Shown in pieces: positions 52,447-61,116 of a stretch of DNA of 64,000 bases. The DNA lies in the NCBI RefSeq assembly GCF_900172255.1, contig NZ_FWFU01000002.1, forward strand, positions 248,001 through 312,000. The letters run 5' to 3'. The notes under the pieces were generated by a model. It saw nothing but the letters and a program-made list of their open reading frames with translations, was not told the DNA's origin and ran no database searches. The translations under genes were made by a program, and so were the position numbers. Position 1 is the stretch's first letter, and the number at the start of each line of letters is the position of its first letter. The DNA comes from Roseovarius halotolerans (GTDB taxonomy: Bacteria; Pseudomonadota; Alphaproteobacteria; Rhodobacterales; Rhodobacteraceae).

Positions 52447-53907
52447 TCAGAACGGTGCTTCGGTTTCGCCCATGCGGACATAGACGGATTTGAGCTGTGA
52501 ATAATGCGCGATGGCGGCCTTGGAATTCTCGCGCCCCACGCCCGAGGCCTTGACCCCGCCAAAGGGCAGTTCGACCGGCGCGTCATTGTAGGAGTTGATG
52601 AAACAACTGCCTGCGCGCAACCGCCCAATCACCCGGTGGCCACGTTGCAAATCGCGCGTATAGACTCCTGCCGACAGGCCGTATTCGCTGGCATTGGCGC
52701 GCGCGATCACCTCGTCCTCGTCGTCGAATTCCAGCACGCTCAGCACCGGGCCGAAGATCTCTTCGCGCGCGATGGTCATGTCGTCGCGCACATCGGCAAA
52801 GACGGTGGGTTCGATCCAGGCGCCGGGGCGGTCGATCCGCCTGCCGCCGCAAACCAGCCGCGCGCCGTCGGCCACACCCTTTTCGATATAGCCAAGGACG
52901 ATACGCAACTGCGCCTCGCTGACCATCGGACCGAAATTGGTGGCCTCGTCCAGCGGATCGCCGATCACCGCGTTGGCGACGCGCGCACTCAGGCGTTCGA
53001 GGAACTTCGGGGCAACGCTGCGATGCACGAAGACCCGCGTGCCGTTGGAACAGACCTGGCCCGAGGAATAGAAATTGCCCAGGATCGCGCCCGAGACCGC
53101 ATCCTCGATGCTGGCGTCGTCGAACACGATCAGTGGTGACTTCCCGCCCAGTTCCATCGTGACGTGCTTCATCCCCGCCGCCGCGGCGGCATAGACCTTG
53201 CGCCCGGTCGCCGCCGAACCCGTCAGCGACACCTTGGCGACGCGCGCATCCGTAACCAGCGGCCCGCCGACATCGCCCGCGCCCTGCACCACGTTGAAAA
53301 GGCCCGCAGGCGCGCCCGCCTCAAGCAGGATCTCGGCCAGTTTCAGCGCCGAAAGCGGCGTGGTCTCGGAGGGTTTGAACACCATCGCATTGCCGCAGGC
53401 CAGCGCCGGTGCCGCCTTCCAGCAGGCGATCTGCGTGGGATAGTTCCAGGCCCCCAGCCCGACGCAGACGCCCAGGGGCTCGCGGATCGCATAGCCCCAG
53501 TCGCCACCCGGCAGCATCACGTGCTCGCCGGTCAGGCTGCCCGCCAGCCCGCCGAAATACTCCAGCGCATCGGCGCCGCTGGTGGCGTCGGCGACCAGCG
53601 TTTCCTGCAGGGGCTTGCCGGTGTCGCGGGTTTCCAGGACCGAGAGTTCGCGGTTGCGCGCGCGCATGATATCGGCCGCGCGGCGCAGCACCCGGCCGCG
53701 TTCCATCCCCGAAAGGCGCGCCCATTCCGCCTGCGCCGCCTGCGCCCCTGTCAGCGCCTGTTCGATCACGTCGGGCGTGGCTTCATGCAGGGTTGCGATC
53801 ACCTCGCCGGTGGCGGGATAGATCACCTCCATCGCCGCACCGGCGGTATCTTCAAGGTAGCGGCCATTCACGAAATGGCTGGCCTCGGGTTGGGTCGGAT
53901 AGGTCAT
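52447..53907 (-). CDS. betB: Betaine aldehyde dehydrogenase
   Basis: 486 residues, the BetB length. The NAD-dependent ALDH fold shows [20 protein letters not shown] with the conserved Asn, [17 protein letters not shown] with the general-base Glu, and [15 protein letters not shown] with the nucleophile Cys. It converts betaine aldehyde to glycine betaine, an osmoprotectant and C/N source. AGG in the AAATA-type element at 53911-53943 supplies its ribosome site. It lies between betC and betA. Confidence 0.95.
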   Translation of the reverse strand: MTYPTQPEASHFVNGRYLEDTAGAAMEVIYPATGEVIATLHEATPDVIEQALTGAQAAQAEWARLSGMERGRVLRRAADIMRARNRELSVLETRDTGKPLQETLVADATSGADALEYFGGLAGSLTGEHVMLPGGDWGYAIREPLGVCVGLGAWNYPTQIACWKAAPALACGNAMVFKPSETTPLSALKLAEILLEAGAPAGLFNVVQGAGDVGGPLVTDARVAKVSLTGSAATGRKVYAAAAAGMKHVTMELGGKSPLIVFDDASIEDAVSGAILGNFYSSGQVCSNGTRVFVHRSVAPKFLERLSARVANAVIGDPLDEATNFGPMVSEAQLRIVLGYIEKGVADGARLVCGGRRIDRPGAWIEPTVFADVRDDMTIAREEIFGPVLSVLEFDDEDEVIARANASEYGLSAGVYTRDLQRGHRVIGRLRAGSCFINSYNDAPVELPFGGVKASGVGRENSKAAIAHYSQLKSVYVRMGETEAPF

Positions 53908-53910
53908 GAC

Positions 53911-53943
53911 GCCTCCGGCGGGAGTATTTCGGGCAAGATGAAG
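53911..53943 (-). repeat. AAATA-type element between betC and betB
   Basis: On the minus strand, CTTCATCTTGCCCGAAATAC then TCCCGCCGGAGGC, starting three bases after the betC stop. The same order follows stops at 7118 and 30733. Its right part carries the betB ribosome site. Confidence 0.5.
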
Positions 53944-53946
53944 CGG

Positions 53947-55464
53947 CTATTCCCCGCGCGGGAACCGCTGGTTTTCCTCGACCATGTTGAGATCCATGTG
54001 ATTGCGCATGTAGCGTTCACTGGCCTTCTGCAGCGGCTGGTAATCCCAGGGGTAATAGCCACCCTTGCGCAGCGCCTCGTAGACCACCCATCGGCGCGCC
54101 TGACTTTCGCGCACCTGGGCGTCGAAGGCCGCGAGATCCCAGCGCGCCCGCGCCATCGCGTCGAAATGCGCCAGCGTATCGGCATGGGCCGGGTCCGCCG
54201 CCAGATCGTTCAGCTCATGCGGGTCGGCCTCGAGATCGAACAACTGGTCGGGATCGAGCGCGCAGCGGGTGAATTTCCAGCGCCCTTCGCGCAGGCAGAC
54301 GAGCGGCGCGTAAGAGGCCTCCGCGGCGTATTCCATCGCGACCGGCGCGCTGCGCGCGACCCCCTGTCCGAGGGGAACAAGCGACTGGCCCTCGGTCCAG
54401 GGCGCGACCTCGTCCATCGAGACGCCCGCCAGATCGCAAAGGGTGGGGCACACATCGATATTGCTGACCGGGTCGGCGATCCGCCCCGGCGCCATCCCCG
54501 GCGCGGAGATCATCAGCGGCACCCGCGACGAGCCCTCGTAGAAGGACATCTTGAACCACAACCCCCGCTCGCCCAGCATGTCGCCATGATCCGACACGAA
54601 CAGCACGATCGTGTCCTCGTGCTGACGGGTGCCCTCGAGCGCCTCCATGATCTGGCCGATCTTGTCGTCGAGATAGGAGATATTGGCGAAATAGGCGCGC
54701 CGCGCGCGGCGGATGTCCTCGCGGGTGATGTCGAAAGAGCGCCAGTCATTGGCATCGAAGATGCGCTTCGAGTGGGGATCGTGATCCTCGTAGGCCATCG
54801 CCGGCACCTCGGGTTCGAGATGCGCGCAATCCTCGTAGAGATCCCAGTATTTGCGCCGCGCCACATAGGGGTCGTGGGGATGGGTGAAGCTGACCGTCAG
54901 GCACCAGGGCCGCGCGTCATGGCCGCGCCCCAGGTCATAGATCTTGCGGGTGGCGTGATAGGCGACCTCGTCGTCATATTCCATCTGGTTGGAAATCTCG
55001 GCCACCCCGGCACCCGTCACCGAGCCGAGGTTGTGATACCACCAGTCGATCCGCTCGCCCGGCTTGCGGTAATCCGGCGTCCAGCCGAAATCGGCGGGGT
55101 AGATATCGGTGGTCAGGCGTTCCTCGAACCCGTGCATCTGGTCGGGGCCGACGAAATGCATCTTGCCCGACAGGCAGGTCTGATAACCGGCGCGGCGCAG
55201 GTGATGCGCATAGGTGGGAATATCGGCGCTGAACTCGGCGGCATTGTCATAAACCCGGCTGCGCGAGGGCAGCAGCCCCGACATGTAGCTGGCCCGCCCC
55301 GGCGCGCAAAGCGGGCTGGCGGTATAGGCATTGGCAAAGCGGGTCGAGCGCTGCGCCAGCGCGCGCAGGTTGGGCGCATGAAGCCATTCGGCCGGACCGT
55401 CGGGAAACAGCGTGCCGTTGAGCTGGTCGACCATCAGGATCAGGATGTTGGGCGTCTTGGTCAT
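53947..55464 (-). CDS. betC: Choline-sulfatase
   Basis: 505 residues, type I sulfatase. Metal ligands are in LILMVDQLNGTLFPDG near the N-terminus. The formylglycine motif is SPLCAPGRAS with Cys53, Pro55 and Arg57, which must be converted by a formylglycine-generating enzyme not present here. LFVSDHGDMLGERGLWFKM provides the later metal residues. The C-terminal YYPWDYQPLQKASERYMRNH block is typical of BetC. It hydrolyses choline-O-sulfate to choline and sulfate. No signal peptide, so cytoplasmic; the substrate must be imported. The start overlaps the betI stop (ATGA). Confidence 0.94.
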   Translation of the reverse strand: MTKTPNILILMVDQLNGTLFPDGPAEWLHAPNLRALAQRSTRFANAYTASPLCAPGRASYMSGLLPSRSRVYDNAAEFSADIPTYAHHLRRAGYQTCLSGKMHFVGPDQMHGFEERLTTDIYPADFGWTPDYRKPGERIDWWYHNLGSVTGAGVAEISNQMEYDDEVAYHATRKIYDLGRGHDARPWCLTVSFTHPHDPYVARRKYWDLYEDCAHLEPEVPAMAYEDHDPHSKRIFDANDWRSFDITREDIRRARRAYFANISYLDDKIGQIMEALEGTRQHEDTIVLFVSDHGDMLGERGLWFKMSFYEGSSRVPLMISAPGMAPGRIADPVSNIDVCPTLCDLAGVSMDEVAPWTEGQSLVPLGQGVARSAPVAMEYAAEASYAPLVCLREGRWKFTRCALDPDQLFDLEADPHELNDLAADPAHADTLAHFDAMARARWDLAAFDAQVRESQARRWVVYEALRKGGYYPWDYQPLQKASERYMRNHMDLNMVEENQRFPRGE

Positions 55465-56054
55465 CGCGTCTCGGCCTCCAGTGTGGTGTCAAGGTAATGC
55501 AGCAGCACGTCGATCGCGCGCTCGGGTTCCAGCGGTTCGGCGCGCAGGGCCTGGCGGATGTAGAGCCCGTCGATCATCGCCGCGAGACCGCGCGTCAGCA
55601 CCGCAGCCTGACGCGGCGCGATCTGGCGAATCGCGTGGTGCAGATTCGAGCGCAACCGGCGCTGGTAGATATGCAGCAGGCGGCGCGCCTCGTCGGATTT
55701 CTGCGCCTGGACGTAGAAATTGAGCCAGGCCGAGACCATCTCGGTGCGGAACTGCGCGGGGCCGAAACTGGCGCGGATCACGGCCTCGATCCGGGCGCGC
55801 GGACTTGCTGCCATGACCAGGGCGCCGCGCACTTCGGCACCGTAGATCGTCAGGATATGGCGCATCGCGGCGGCGAAAATTTGTTCCTTGGAGCCAAAAT
55901 AGTGATGCGCCAGGGCGCTCGACATGCCGGCGCGGCGCGCGATCTGGCTGACCGTCACATCCAGAGAGCCGCAGGCGCCGATCTCGTGGATGGTCGCCTC
56001 GACCAGCGCCGAGCGGCGTATCGGTTCCATTCCGACCTTGGGCAACGTCTTCAT
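55461..56054 (-). CDS. betI: BetI, TetR-family repressor of choline genes
   Basis: 197 residues, the BetI length. The N-terminal helix-turn-helix reads RRSALVEATIHEIGACGSLD, VTVSQIARRAGMSSALAHHY, FGSKEQIFAAAMRHI. The remaining helices are the choline-binding and dimer domain, with WLNFYVQAQKSDEARRLLHI typical of BetI. It represses the bet genes until choline is present. It is first in the minus-strand operon; a matching operator lies at 56087-56106 in its own upstream region, which it shares with the divergent binding-protein gene. Confidence 0.95.
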   Translation of the reverse strand: MKTLPKVGMEPIRRSALVEATIHEIGACGSLDVTVSQIARRAGMSSALAHHYFGSKEQIFAAAMRHILTIYGAEVRGALVMAASPRARIEAVIRASFGPAQFRTEMVSAWLNFYVQAQKSDEARRLLHIYQRRLRSNLHHAIRQIAPRQAAVLTRGLAAMIDGLYIRQALRAEPLEPERAIDVLLHYLDTTLEAETR

Positions 56055-56086
56055 CCTTGGCTGTTGTCAGACTGGCCTATTCGTGT

Positions 56087-56106
56087 TTAATTGACTCGTC
56101 AATCAA
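56087..56106. promoter_or_regulatory. BetI-like operator TTAATTGACTCGTCAATCAA
   Basis: A dyad with perfect arms ATTGAC / GTCAAT (56090-56095, 56098-56103) and outer TT / AA. BetI sites in proteobacteria have this ATTGA...TCAAT form. It lies 32 bp from the betI start and 239 bp from the divergent gene. Confidence 0.7.
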
Positions 56107-56344
56107 TAAAAACCACGAAGGAATTCCCCCAAGACCCCGAACACCCAACAATCACGTTGCGCTTCATGTCACCGACATACTAACGTCGGAAACGTATGGG
56201 AAATGTCGCTTCCGGAACCGTGCAGAACACGGTCGGGCAAAGGCGTCTCTTTCCGGCAGGGCATGGCGCGCCCACCAACGCGTGGCGCGACGCCGGGGAC
56301 CTGCAGGGAAGCACGAATCGAAACGACACAGGGAGAGAACCACG

Positions 56345-57898
56345 ATGTCACTTATCAAAGGCGGAATGCTTGATCGCCGCGGATTTCTGAAGACCACGGC
56401 AGCGGGCGCGGTCGCCGCGACACTGCCGCTCGGCGGGGCCTGGGCCGCACCCAAGCGCGGCGGGCACCTGCGCGTGGCCAAGGGCCACGGCCAGACCACC
56501 GATACGCTGAACCCGGGCCAGTGGGAAAACGGCTACATGCTGGCGCTTGGTTTCGCCGTGCATGGCCGCCTGACCGAGGTCGCCACCGACGGCTCGCTCG
56601 TGCCCGAGCTGGCCGAAAGCTGGGAAGCCTCGGAAGACGCCAGCGAATGGCGCTTCAAGCTGCGCAAGGGTGTGACCTTCCACGACGGCAAGAGCCTCAC
56701 CCCCGAGGATGTGGTCGCCTCGATCAACCATCACCGCGGCGAGGATTCCACATCCGCCGCAGGGCCGATCGTGGCACCGATCGATGATATGTCGATCGAG
56801 GGCGACGACACGGTCGTGTTCAAACTGTCGGGCGGCAACGCCGACTTCCCCTTCATCCTCAGCGACTATCACCTGGTGATCTGCCCCGCCTCGGATGACG
56901 GGATCGACTGGAAGTCGGGCAATGGCTGCGGCAGCTACCTGCTCAAGGATTTCCAGCCCGGCGTGATCTCGTCGTTCGAGCGTAATCCGAACCATTGGCG
57001 CGATGACGTGGCCTGGTTCGACAGCTGCGAGTTGCTGTGCATCGTCGATCAGAACGCCCGCACCACGGCGCTGGTTTCCGGCGATGTCCATGCCATCGAC
57101 CGGGTCGATCTCAAGGCCGCGGGCCTTCTGGGCCGCAAGCCCGGCGTCGAGGTCGAATCCGTGGCAGGCACGCAGCACTACACATTCGCGATGTCCACCA
57201 ACAAGGACCCCTTCACCGACAACAACGTCCGCCAGGCCCTGAAATACGCGATCAACCGCGAGGAAATGGTCGAAAAGATCCTGTTCGGTTACGGTTCGGT
57301 CGGCAATGACCATCCCATCGGCGAAGGGCAGCGCTTCCATAACGGCGAAATGGAACAGAAGGCCTATGACCCGGACAAGGCCAAGTGGTACCTGAAGGAA
57401 GCCGGTCTCGACAGCCTGTCGGTGACGCTGCATACCTCGGATGCGGCCTTCTCGGGCGCGGTCGATGCCGGCGTGCTGTTCCAGAACTCGGCCAAGGAGG
57501 CCGGGATCGACCTCAAGGTCAACCGCGCGCCCAAGGACGGCTACTGGTCGGATGTCTGGATGAAGGAACCCTTCACCGCGGTCTATTGGGGCGGACGCCC
57601 CGTCGAAGACCAGATGTTCGCCACCGCCTATCAGTGCGGTGCGTCCTGGAACGACAGCTTCTGGTGCAACGACCGTTTCGACGAACTGCTGGTCAAGGCC
57701 CGCGCCGAACTCGACGAAGACAAGCGCCGCGAGATGTATTACGAAATGCAGGATCTCGTCGGCAACCAGGGCGGCGTGATCATTCCGATGTTCGCCAACT
57801 ACGTCTCGGCGAAGTCCGACAAGGTCGTCCATGGCGAGATGGCGTCGAACTGGGAGATGGACGGCGAGCGCTGGATGGAGCGCTGGTGGTTCGCCTGA
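56345..57898 (+). CDS. ABC transporter solute-binding protein, family 5 (DppA/OppA type), Tat-exported, no permease nearby
   Basis: 517 residues from the ATG at 56345 with GGGAGAG upstream. The signal DRRGFLKTTAAGAVAATLPL fits the twin-arginine pattern RRxFLK. The mature part is an SBP_bac_5 protein: LVPELAESWEASEDASEWRF, KLRKGVTFHDGKSLTPEDVV, FTDNNVRQALKYAINREEMV. Such proteins bind di/oligopeptides, nickel or other organic solutes. No matching permease or ATPase gene adjoins; the next genes are a complete choline importer. It is divergent from betI across the BetI-like operator, so it is probably choline-responsive. The ligand (perhaps a quaternary amine such as choline-O-sulfate or a conjugate) is inference only. 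Confidence 0.85.
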   Translation: MSLIKGGMLDRRGFLKTTAAGAVAATLPLGGAWAAPKRGGHLRVAKGHGQTTDTLNPGQWENGYMLALGFAVHGRLTEVATDGSLVPELAESWEASEDASEWRFKLRKGVTFHDGKSLTPEDVVASINHHRGEDSTSAAGPIVAPIDDMSIEGDDTVVFKLSGGNADFPFILSDYHLVICPASDDGIDWKSGNGCGSYLLKDFQPGVISSFERNPNHWRDDVAWFDSCELLCIVDQNARTTALVSGDVHAIDRVDLKAAGLLGRKPGVEVESVAGTQHYTFAMSTNKDPFTDNNVRQALKYAINREEMVEKILFGYGSVGNDHPIGEGQRFHNGEMEQKAYDPDKAKWYLKEAGLDSLSVTLHTSDAAFSGAVDAGVLFQNSAKEAGIDLKVNRAPKDGYWSDVWMKEPFTAVYWGGRPVEDQMFATAYQCGASWNDSFWCNDRFDELLVKARAELDEDKRREMYYEMQDLVGNQGGVIIPMFANYVSAKSDKVVHGEMASNWEMDGERWMERWWFA

Positions 57899-57940
57899 GC
57901 CGCCACCGGGTTTCGCGTGAAACCTGCCTGACGTGAACAA

Positions 57941-57976
57941 CCGGCGCCGGTGCGGACATGATCGCACCGGCGCTGG
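57941..57976 (+). terminator. Strong hairpin between the binding-protein gene and choX
   Basis: A 14-bp stem (CCGGCGCCGGTGCG / CGCACCGGCGCTGG, one G-U pair) with an 8-nt loop, then cttt, 42 bp after the stop. It may terminate part of the transcripts or protect the upstream mRNA. Confidence 0.65.
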
Positions 57977-58018
57977 CTTTCGCCAAACACGAAACGACCT
58001 GAAAAGGGGAGAGATGCC

Positions 58019-58951
58019 ATGAAACTCAAGATGACCCTGACTGCCGCCGCGCTGACCGCTGCGGCCGCCCCGGCCCTTGCCGATTGCGACACCGTCGTGT
58101 TCTCGGACGTGGGCTGGACCGACATCACCGCCACCACCGCCGCCACGACAACCGTGCTCGAGGCGCTGGGCTATGAGACCGACATCAAGGTGCTGTCGGT
58201 GCCCGTCACCTACACCTCGCTGGCCAATGGCGATGTGGATGTGTTCCTGGGCAACTGGATGCCCACGATGGAGGCCGATATCGCGCCCTATCGCGAGGAC
58301 GGCAGTGTCGACTCGCTGCGCGTCAACCTTGAAGGCGCGAAATACACGCTGGCCACCAATGCAGCCGGCGCCGGTCTGGGGATCGGCAATTTCGCCGACA
58401 TCGCCGGCCATGCCGAGGCGCTGGACGGCAAGATCTACGGGATCGAGCCGGGCAACGATGGCAACCGCCTGATCATGGACATGATCGCCGACAATGCCTT
58501 CGGCCTTGGCGATGCGGATTTCGAGGTGGTCGAAAGCTCGGAAGCCGGGATGCTGGCCCAGGTCGGGCGCGCATCGGACCGCGACGAGCCGATCGTTTTC
58601 CTCGGCTGGGAACCCCACCCGATGAACGCCAATTTCGACCTTACCTATCTTGAGGGCGGCGACGACTGGTTCGGCCCCAATCTTGGCGGCGCAACCGTGC
58701 ATACCAACACGAGCGCGGGCTTTGCCGAAAGCTGCCCGAACCTCGGTGCCTTCCTCAACAATCTCGAATTCACCCTGGCGATGGAAAACGAGATCATGGG
58801 CGCGATCCTCGATGACGGGCAAGAGCCCGACGACGCCGCGCGCGCATGGATGGCCAAGAACCCCGACGTGGTGATGGGCTGGCTCGATGGCGTGACCACC
58901 CGCGACGGTGGCGACGCGGCCGAGGCGGTCAAATCCGCGCTCGGGCTCTGA
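58019..58951 (+). CDS. choX: Choline ABC transporter, periplasmic binding protein
   Basis: 310 residues with a Sec signal peptide (MKLKMTLTAAALTAAAAPALA). It belongs to the OpuAC/ChoX group: VVFSDVGWTDITATTAATTT, then FLGNWMPTME, GIEPGNDGNRLIMDMI and FLGWEPHPMNANF. Aromatic residues in GWTD, NW and GWEPHPM correspond to the cage that holds the quaternary ammonium in ChoX. Ligands would be choline and less well betaine or acetylcholine. It is followed by choW after 75 bp that hold a hairpin, and choV overlaps choW. Confidence 0.93.
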   Translation: MKLKMTLTAAALTAAAAPALADCDTVVFSDVGWTDITATTAATTTVLEALGYETDIKVLSVPVTYTSLANGDVDVFLGNWMPTMEADIAPYREDGSVDSLRVNLEGAKYTLATNAAGAGLGIGNFADIAGHAEALDGKIYGIEPGNDGNRLIMDMIADNAFGLGDADFEVVESSEAGMLAQVGRASDRDEPIVFLGWEPHPMNANFDLTYLEGGDDWFGPNLGGATVHTNTSAGFAESCPNLGAFLNNLEFTLAMENEIMGAILDDGQEPDDAARAWMAKNPDVVMGWLDGVTTRDGGDAAEAVKSALGL

Positions 58952-58971
58952 GGCGCACGCCAGGGCGCTGA

Positions 58972-58999
58972 CGGCAGCGCGATTGATGCGCTGCTGCCG
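58972..58999 (+). other. Hairpin in the choX-choW gap
   Basis: CGGCAGCGC pairs with GCGCTG(CTG)CCG across a 7-nt loop, with a three-base bulge. Such hairpins after binding-protein genes often stabilise the upstream part of the mRNA, giving more binding protein than permease. Confidence 0.45.
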
Positions 59000-59026
59000 C
59001 CACCGCCCGGCGCGACGGTACCGGTG

Positions 59027-60064
59027 ATGGGATTCATCCAAGGTCTTCTCGATGCGGTGCTGGCCATCGGTGCCGCGATCCTGTGGTGCCTGACGGCGCT
59101 GCTTGATTTCGTGCTGTGGCTTGGACCGGCGCTCTGGTTCTTCGTCACCTGGCTGCCGGCGCGGCTGTTGGGCTGGAGCGACGAGAAACTGCCCGTCGGC
59201 CAGACCGCCAGCCGCGGTTTCGACTATATCCGCGACGGGGCGGACACCTTTCTTGACGGCTTCTCGGACTGGACCGAGGCCTTCATCGACCTGCTGCTGG
59301 CGCTGATGATGCGCCCGCCCGGTGTGAACTGGTTGCAGGGGCGCGGGTTCGAGCCCTATTTCGGCGCCTGGAACGAGACCACCCATCCTTTCGTGATCGT
59401 CGCGCTGGTGACCGCGCTGGCCTATGCGCTGCACCGCAAGCTGGGCATTGCGGCGCTGGTCGCGGTCGGCTTCCTGTTCGTACTCGATCAGGGCTATTGG
59501 GAGGAAACCGCCGAAAGCCTGAGCCTCGTGCTCTCGGCCTGTGTCGTGTGCATGGCCATCGGCGTGCCGGTCGGCATCGCCGCCGCGCATCGTCCGCGGC
59601 TCTATGCCTGGATGCGCCCGGTGCTGGACCTCATGCAGACGCTGCCGACCTTCGTCTACCTTATCCCGGCGATCGTGTTCTTCGGCATCGGCATGGTGCC
59701 GGGGCTGGTGGCGACGGTGATCTTCGTCATACCCGCCCCGATCCGCCTCACGCAGCTCGGCATCGTCTCGACGCCCCAATCGCTGCTCGAGGCCGCCGAC
59801 GCCTTCGGCGCCACGCCGCGACAGAAACTCTGGAAGGTCGAACTGCCATCGGCCCTGCCCCAGATCATGACCGGCCTCAACCAGACGATCATGCTGTCGC
59901 TCTCGATGGTGGTGATCGCGGCGCTTGTGGGCGCCGACGGTCTGGGCGTGCCGGTGGTGCGCGCGCTCAACACGGTCGATACGGCCAAGGGATTCGAAAG
60001 CGGGCTGGTGATCGTGATCGTCGCGATCATCCTTGACCGCCTGCTGAGGGTGGACCGGAAATGA
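59027..60064 (+). CDS. choW: Choline ABC transporter, permease
   Basis: 345 residues from the ATG at 59027, or 346 from a GTG one codon before. It has several membrane helices and the binding-protein-dependent permease core: LSACVVCMAIGVPVGIAAAH, LDLMQTLPTFVYLIPAIVFF, and the EAADAFGATPRQKLWKVELP coupling loop. Long N-terminal part with hydrophobic helices before the core is typical of ChoW/ProW. Two copies would form the inner-membrane channel with ChoV. The stop overlaps the choV ATG (ATGA). Confidence 0.94.
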   Translation: MGFIQGLLDAVLAIGAAILWCLTALLDFVLWLGPALWFFVTWLPARLLGWSDEKLPVGQTASRGFDYIRDGADTFLDGFSDWTEAFIDLLLALMMRPPGVNWLQGRGFEPYFGAWNETTHPFVIVALVTALAYALHRKLGIAALVAVGFLFVLDQGYWEETAESLSLVLSACVVCMAIGVPVGIAAAHRPRLYAWMRPVLDLMQTLPTFVYLIPAIVFFGIGMVPGLVATVIFVIPAPIRLTQLGIVSTPQSLLEAADAFGATPRQKLWKVELPSALPQIMTGLNQTIMLSLSMVVIAALVGADGLGVPVVRALNTVDTAKGFESGLVIVIVAIILDRLLRVDRK

Positions 60065-61083
60065 GCGCGGTTGAATTCGACAATGTCTCCATCGTCTTCG
60101 GCGATGCACCCAAACAGGCCCTGCCGCTGATGGACGAGGGCCTCGAGCGGGCCGAAATCCAGAGCCGCACCGGCCAGGTGCTGGGTGTGCATGACTGCTC
60201 GCTCACCGTCGAGCATGGCGAAATCCTGGTGCTGATGGGCCTGTCGGGCTCGGGCAAATCCACACTTTTGCGCGCGGTGAACGGGCTCAACCCGGTGATC
60301 CGCGGCGAGGTGCGCGTCGATGACGGCGAAAGCATGGTGTCGGCGACCCATGCCAATGCCGCCACCCTGCGCCACCTGCGGCGCAAGAAGATCGCGATGG
60401 TGTTCCAGCAATTCGGCCTGCTGCCCTGGCGCAGCGTGCGGGGCAATGTCGGGCTGGGCCTCGAACTTGACGGGATGGGCCGCGCCGAACGCAGCGCACG
60501 GGTCGATCAGCAGCTCGATCTTGTCGGCCTCTCGGATCGCGCCGACGCGCTGGTGGGCGAGCTTTCGGGCGGGATGCAGCAGCGCGTGGGGCTGGCCCGC
60601 GCCTTCGCGACCGAAGCCCCGATCCTGCTGATGGACGAACCCTTCTCGGCGCTCGATCCGCTGATCCGCACGCATCTTCAGGATGCGCTTCTGGACCTTC
60701 AGAAGACCTTGAACCGCACGATCATCTTCGTCAGCCACGACCTTGACGAGGCGTTCAAGCTGGGCGACCGGATCGCGATCATGGAAGGCGGGCGGATCGT
60801 GCAATGCGGCACCCCGCAGGACATCTTCACCAATCCGGCCACCGATTACGTCGCCGAATTCGTCGCCCATATGAACCCGCTCGGGGTGCTGTGCGCGCGC
60901 GACATCGTCGAACCCGCCGAAGGCACCCCGGACCGCACCGTCGGCCCCGATGCCACCATCCGCGAGGTGATGGAGGCCAGCCAGGGCCATGACGCCCCGG
61001 TCGGCGTGGTCGCGGATGGCAAGCTTCTGGGTCAGATCACCCGCAATCGGATCCTGGCGAAAATCCTCGACCCGCGCTGCTGA
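60061..61083 (+). CDS. choV: Choline ABC transporter, ATPase
   Basis: 340 residues. Walker A is [11 protein letters not shown] at 60-70, the signature [15 protein letters not shown] near 162, and Walker [14 protein letters not shown]. The C-terminal part after residue 280 carries CBS-like regulation sequence ([33 protein letters not shown]), as in ProV/ChoV. An N-terminal insertion ([20 protein letters not shown]) is the ProV-type start. It powers choline import with ChoX and ChoW. It converges with a DMT gene 33 bp away. Confidence 0.95.
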   Translation: MSAVEFDNVSIVFGDAPKQALPLMDEGLERAEIQSRTGQVLGVHDCSLTVEHGEILVLMGLSGSGKSTLLRAVNGLNPVIRGEVRVDDGESMVSATHANAATLRHLRRKKIAMVFQQFGLLPWRSVRGNVGLGLELDGMGRAERSARVDQQLDLVGLSDRADALVGELSGGMQQRVGLARAFATEAPILLMDEPFSALDPLIRTHLQDALLDLQKTLNRTIIFVSHDLDEAFKLGDRIAIMEGGRIVQCGTPQDIFTNPATDYVAEFVAHMNPLGVLCARDIVEPAEGTPDRTVGPDATIREVMEASQGHDAPVGVVADGKLLGQITRNRILAKILDPRC

Positions 61084-61116
61084 TCCGGCGCGGGGCGGCG
61101 GCGAAAGGCCGGTGGC

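Noticed and set aside
56091..56102. TTGACTCGTCAA read as an FNR box
   Set aside because: The half-sites TTGA and TCAA are only 4 bp apart, not the 6 bp of an FNR site. The BetI-type dyad explains it better.
56348..60109. Open frame of 1253 codons on the minus strand opposite the binding protein, choX and choW
   Set aside because: It is antisense to three genes with clear domains and signal peptides. Its translation has low-complexity His/Arg/Gln-rich composition typical of shadow frames in high-GC DNA.
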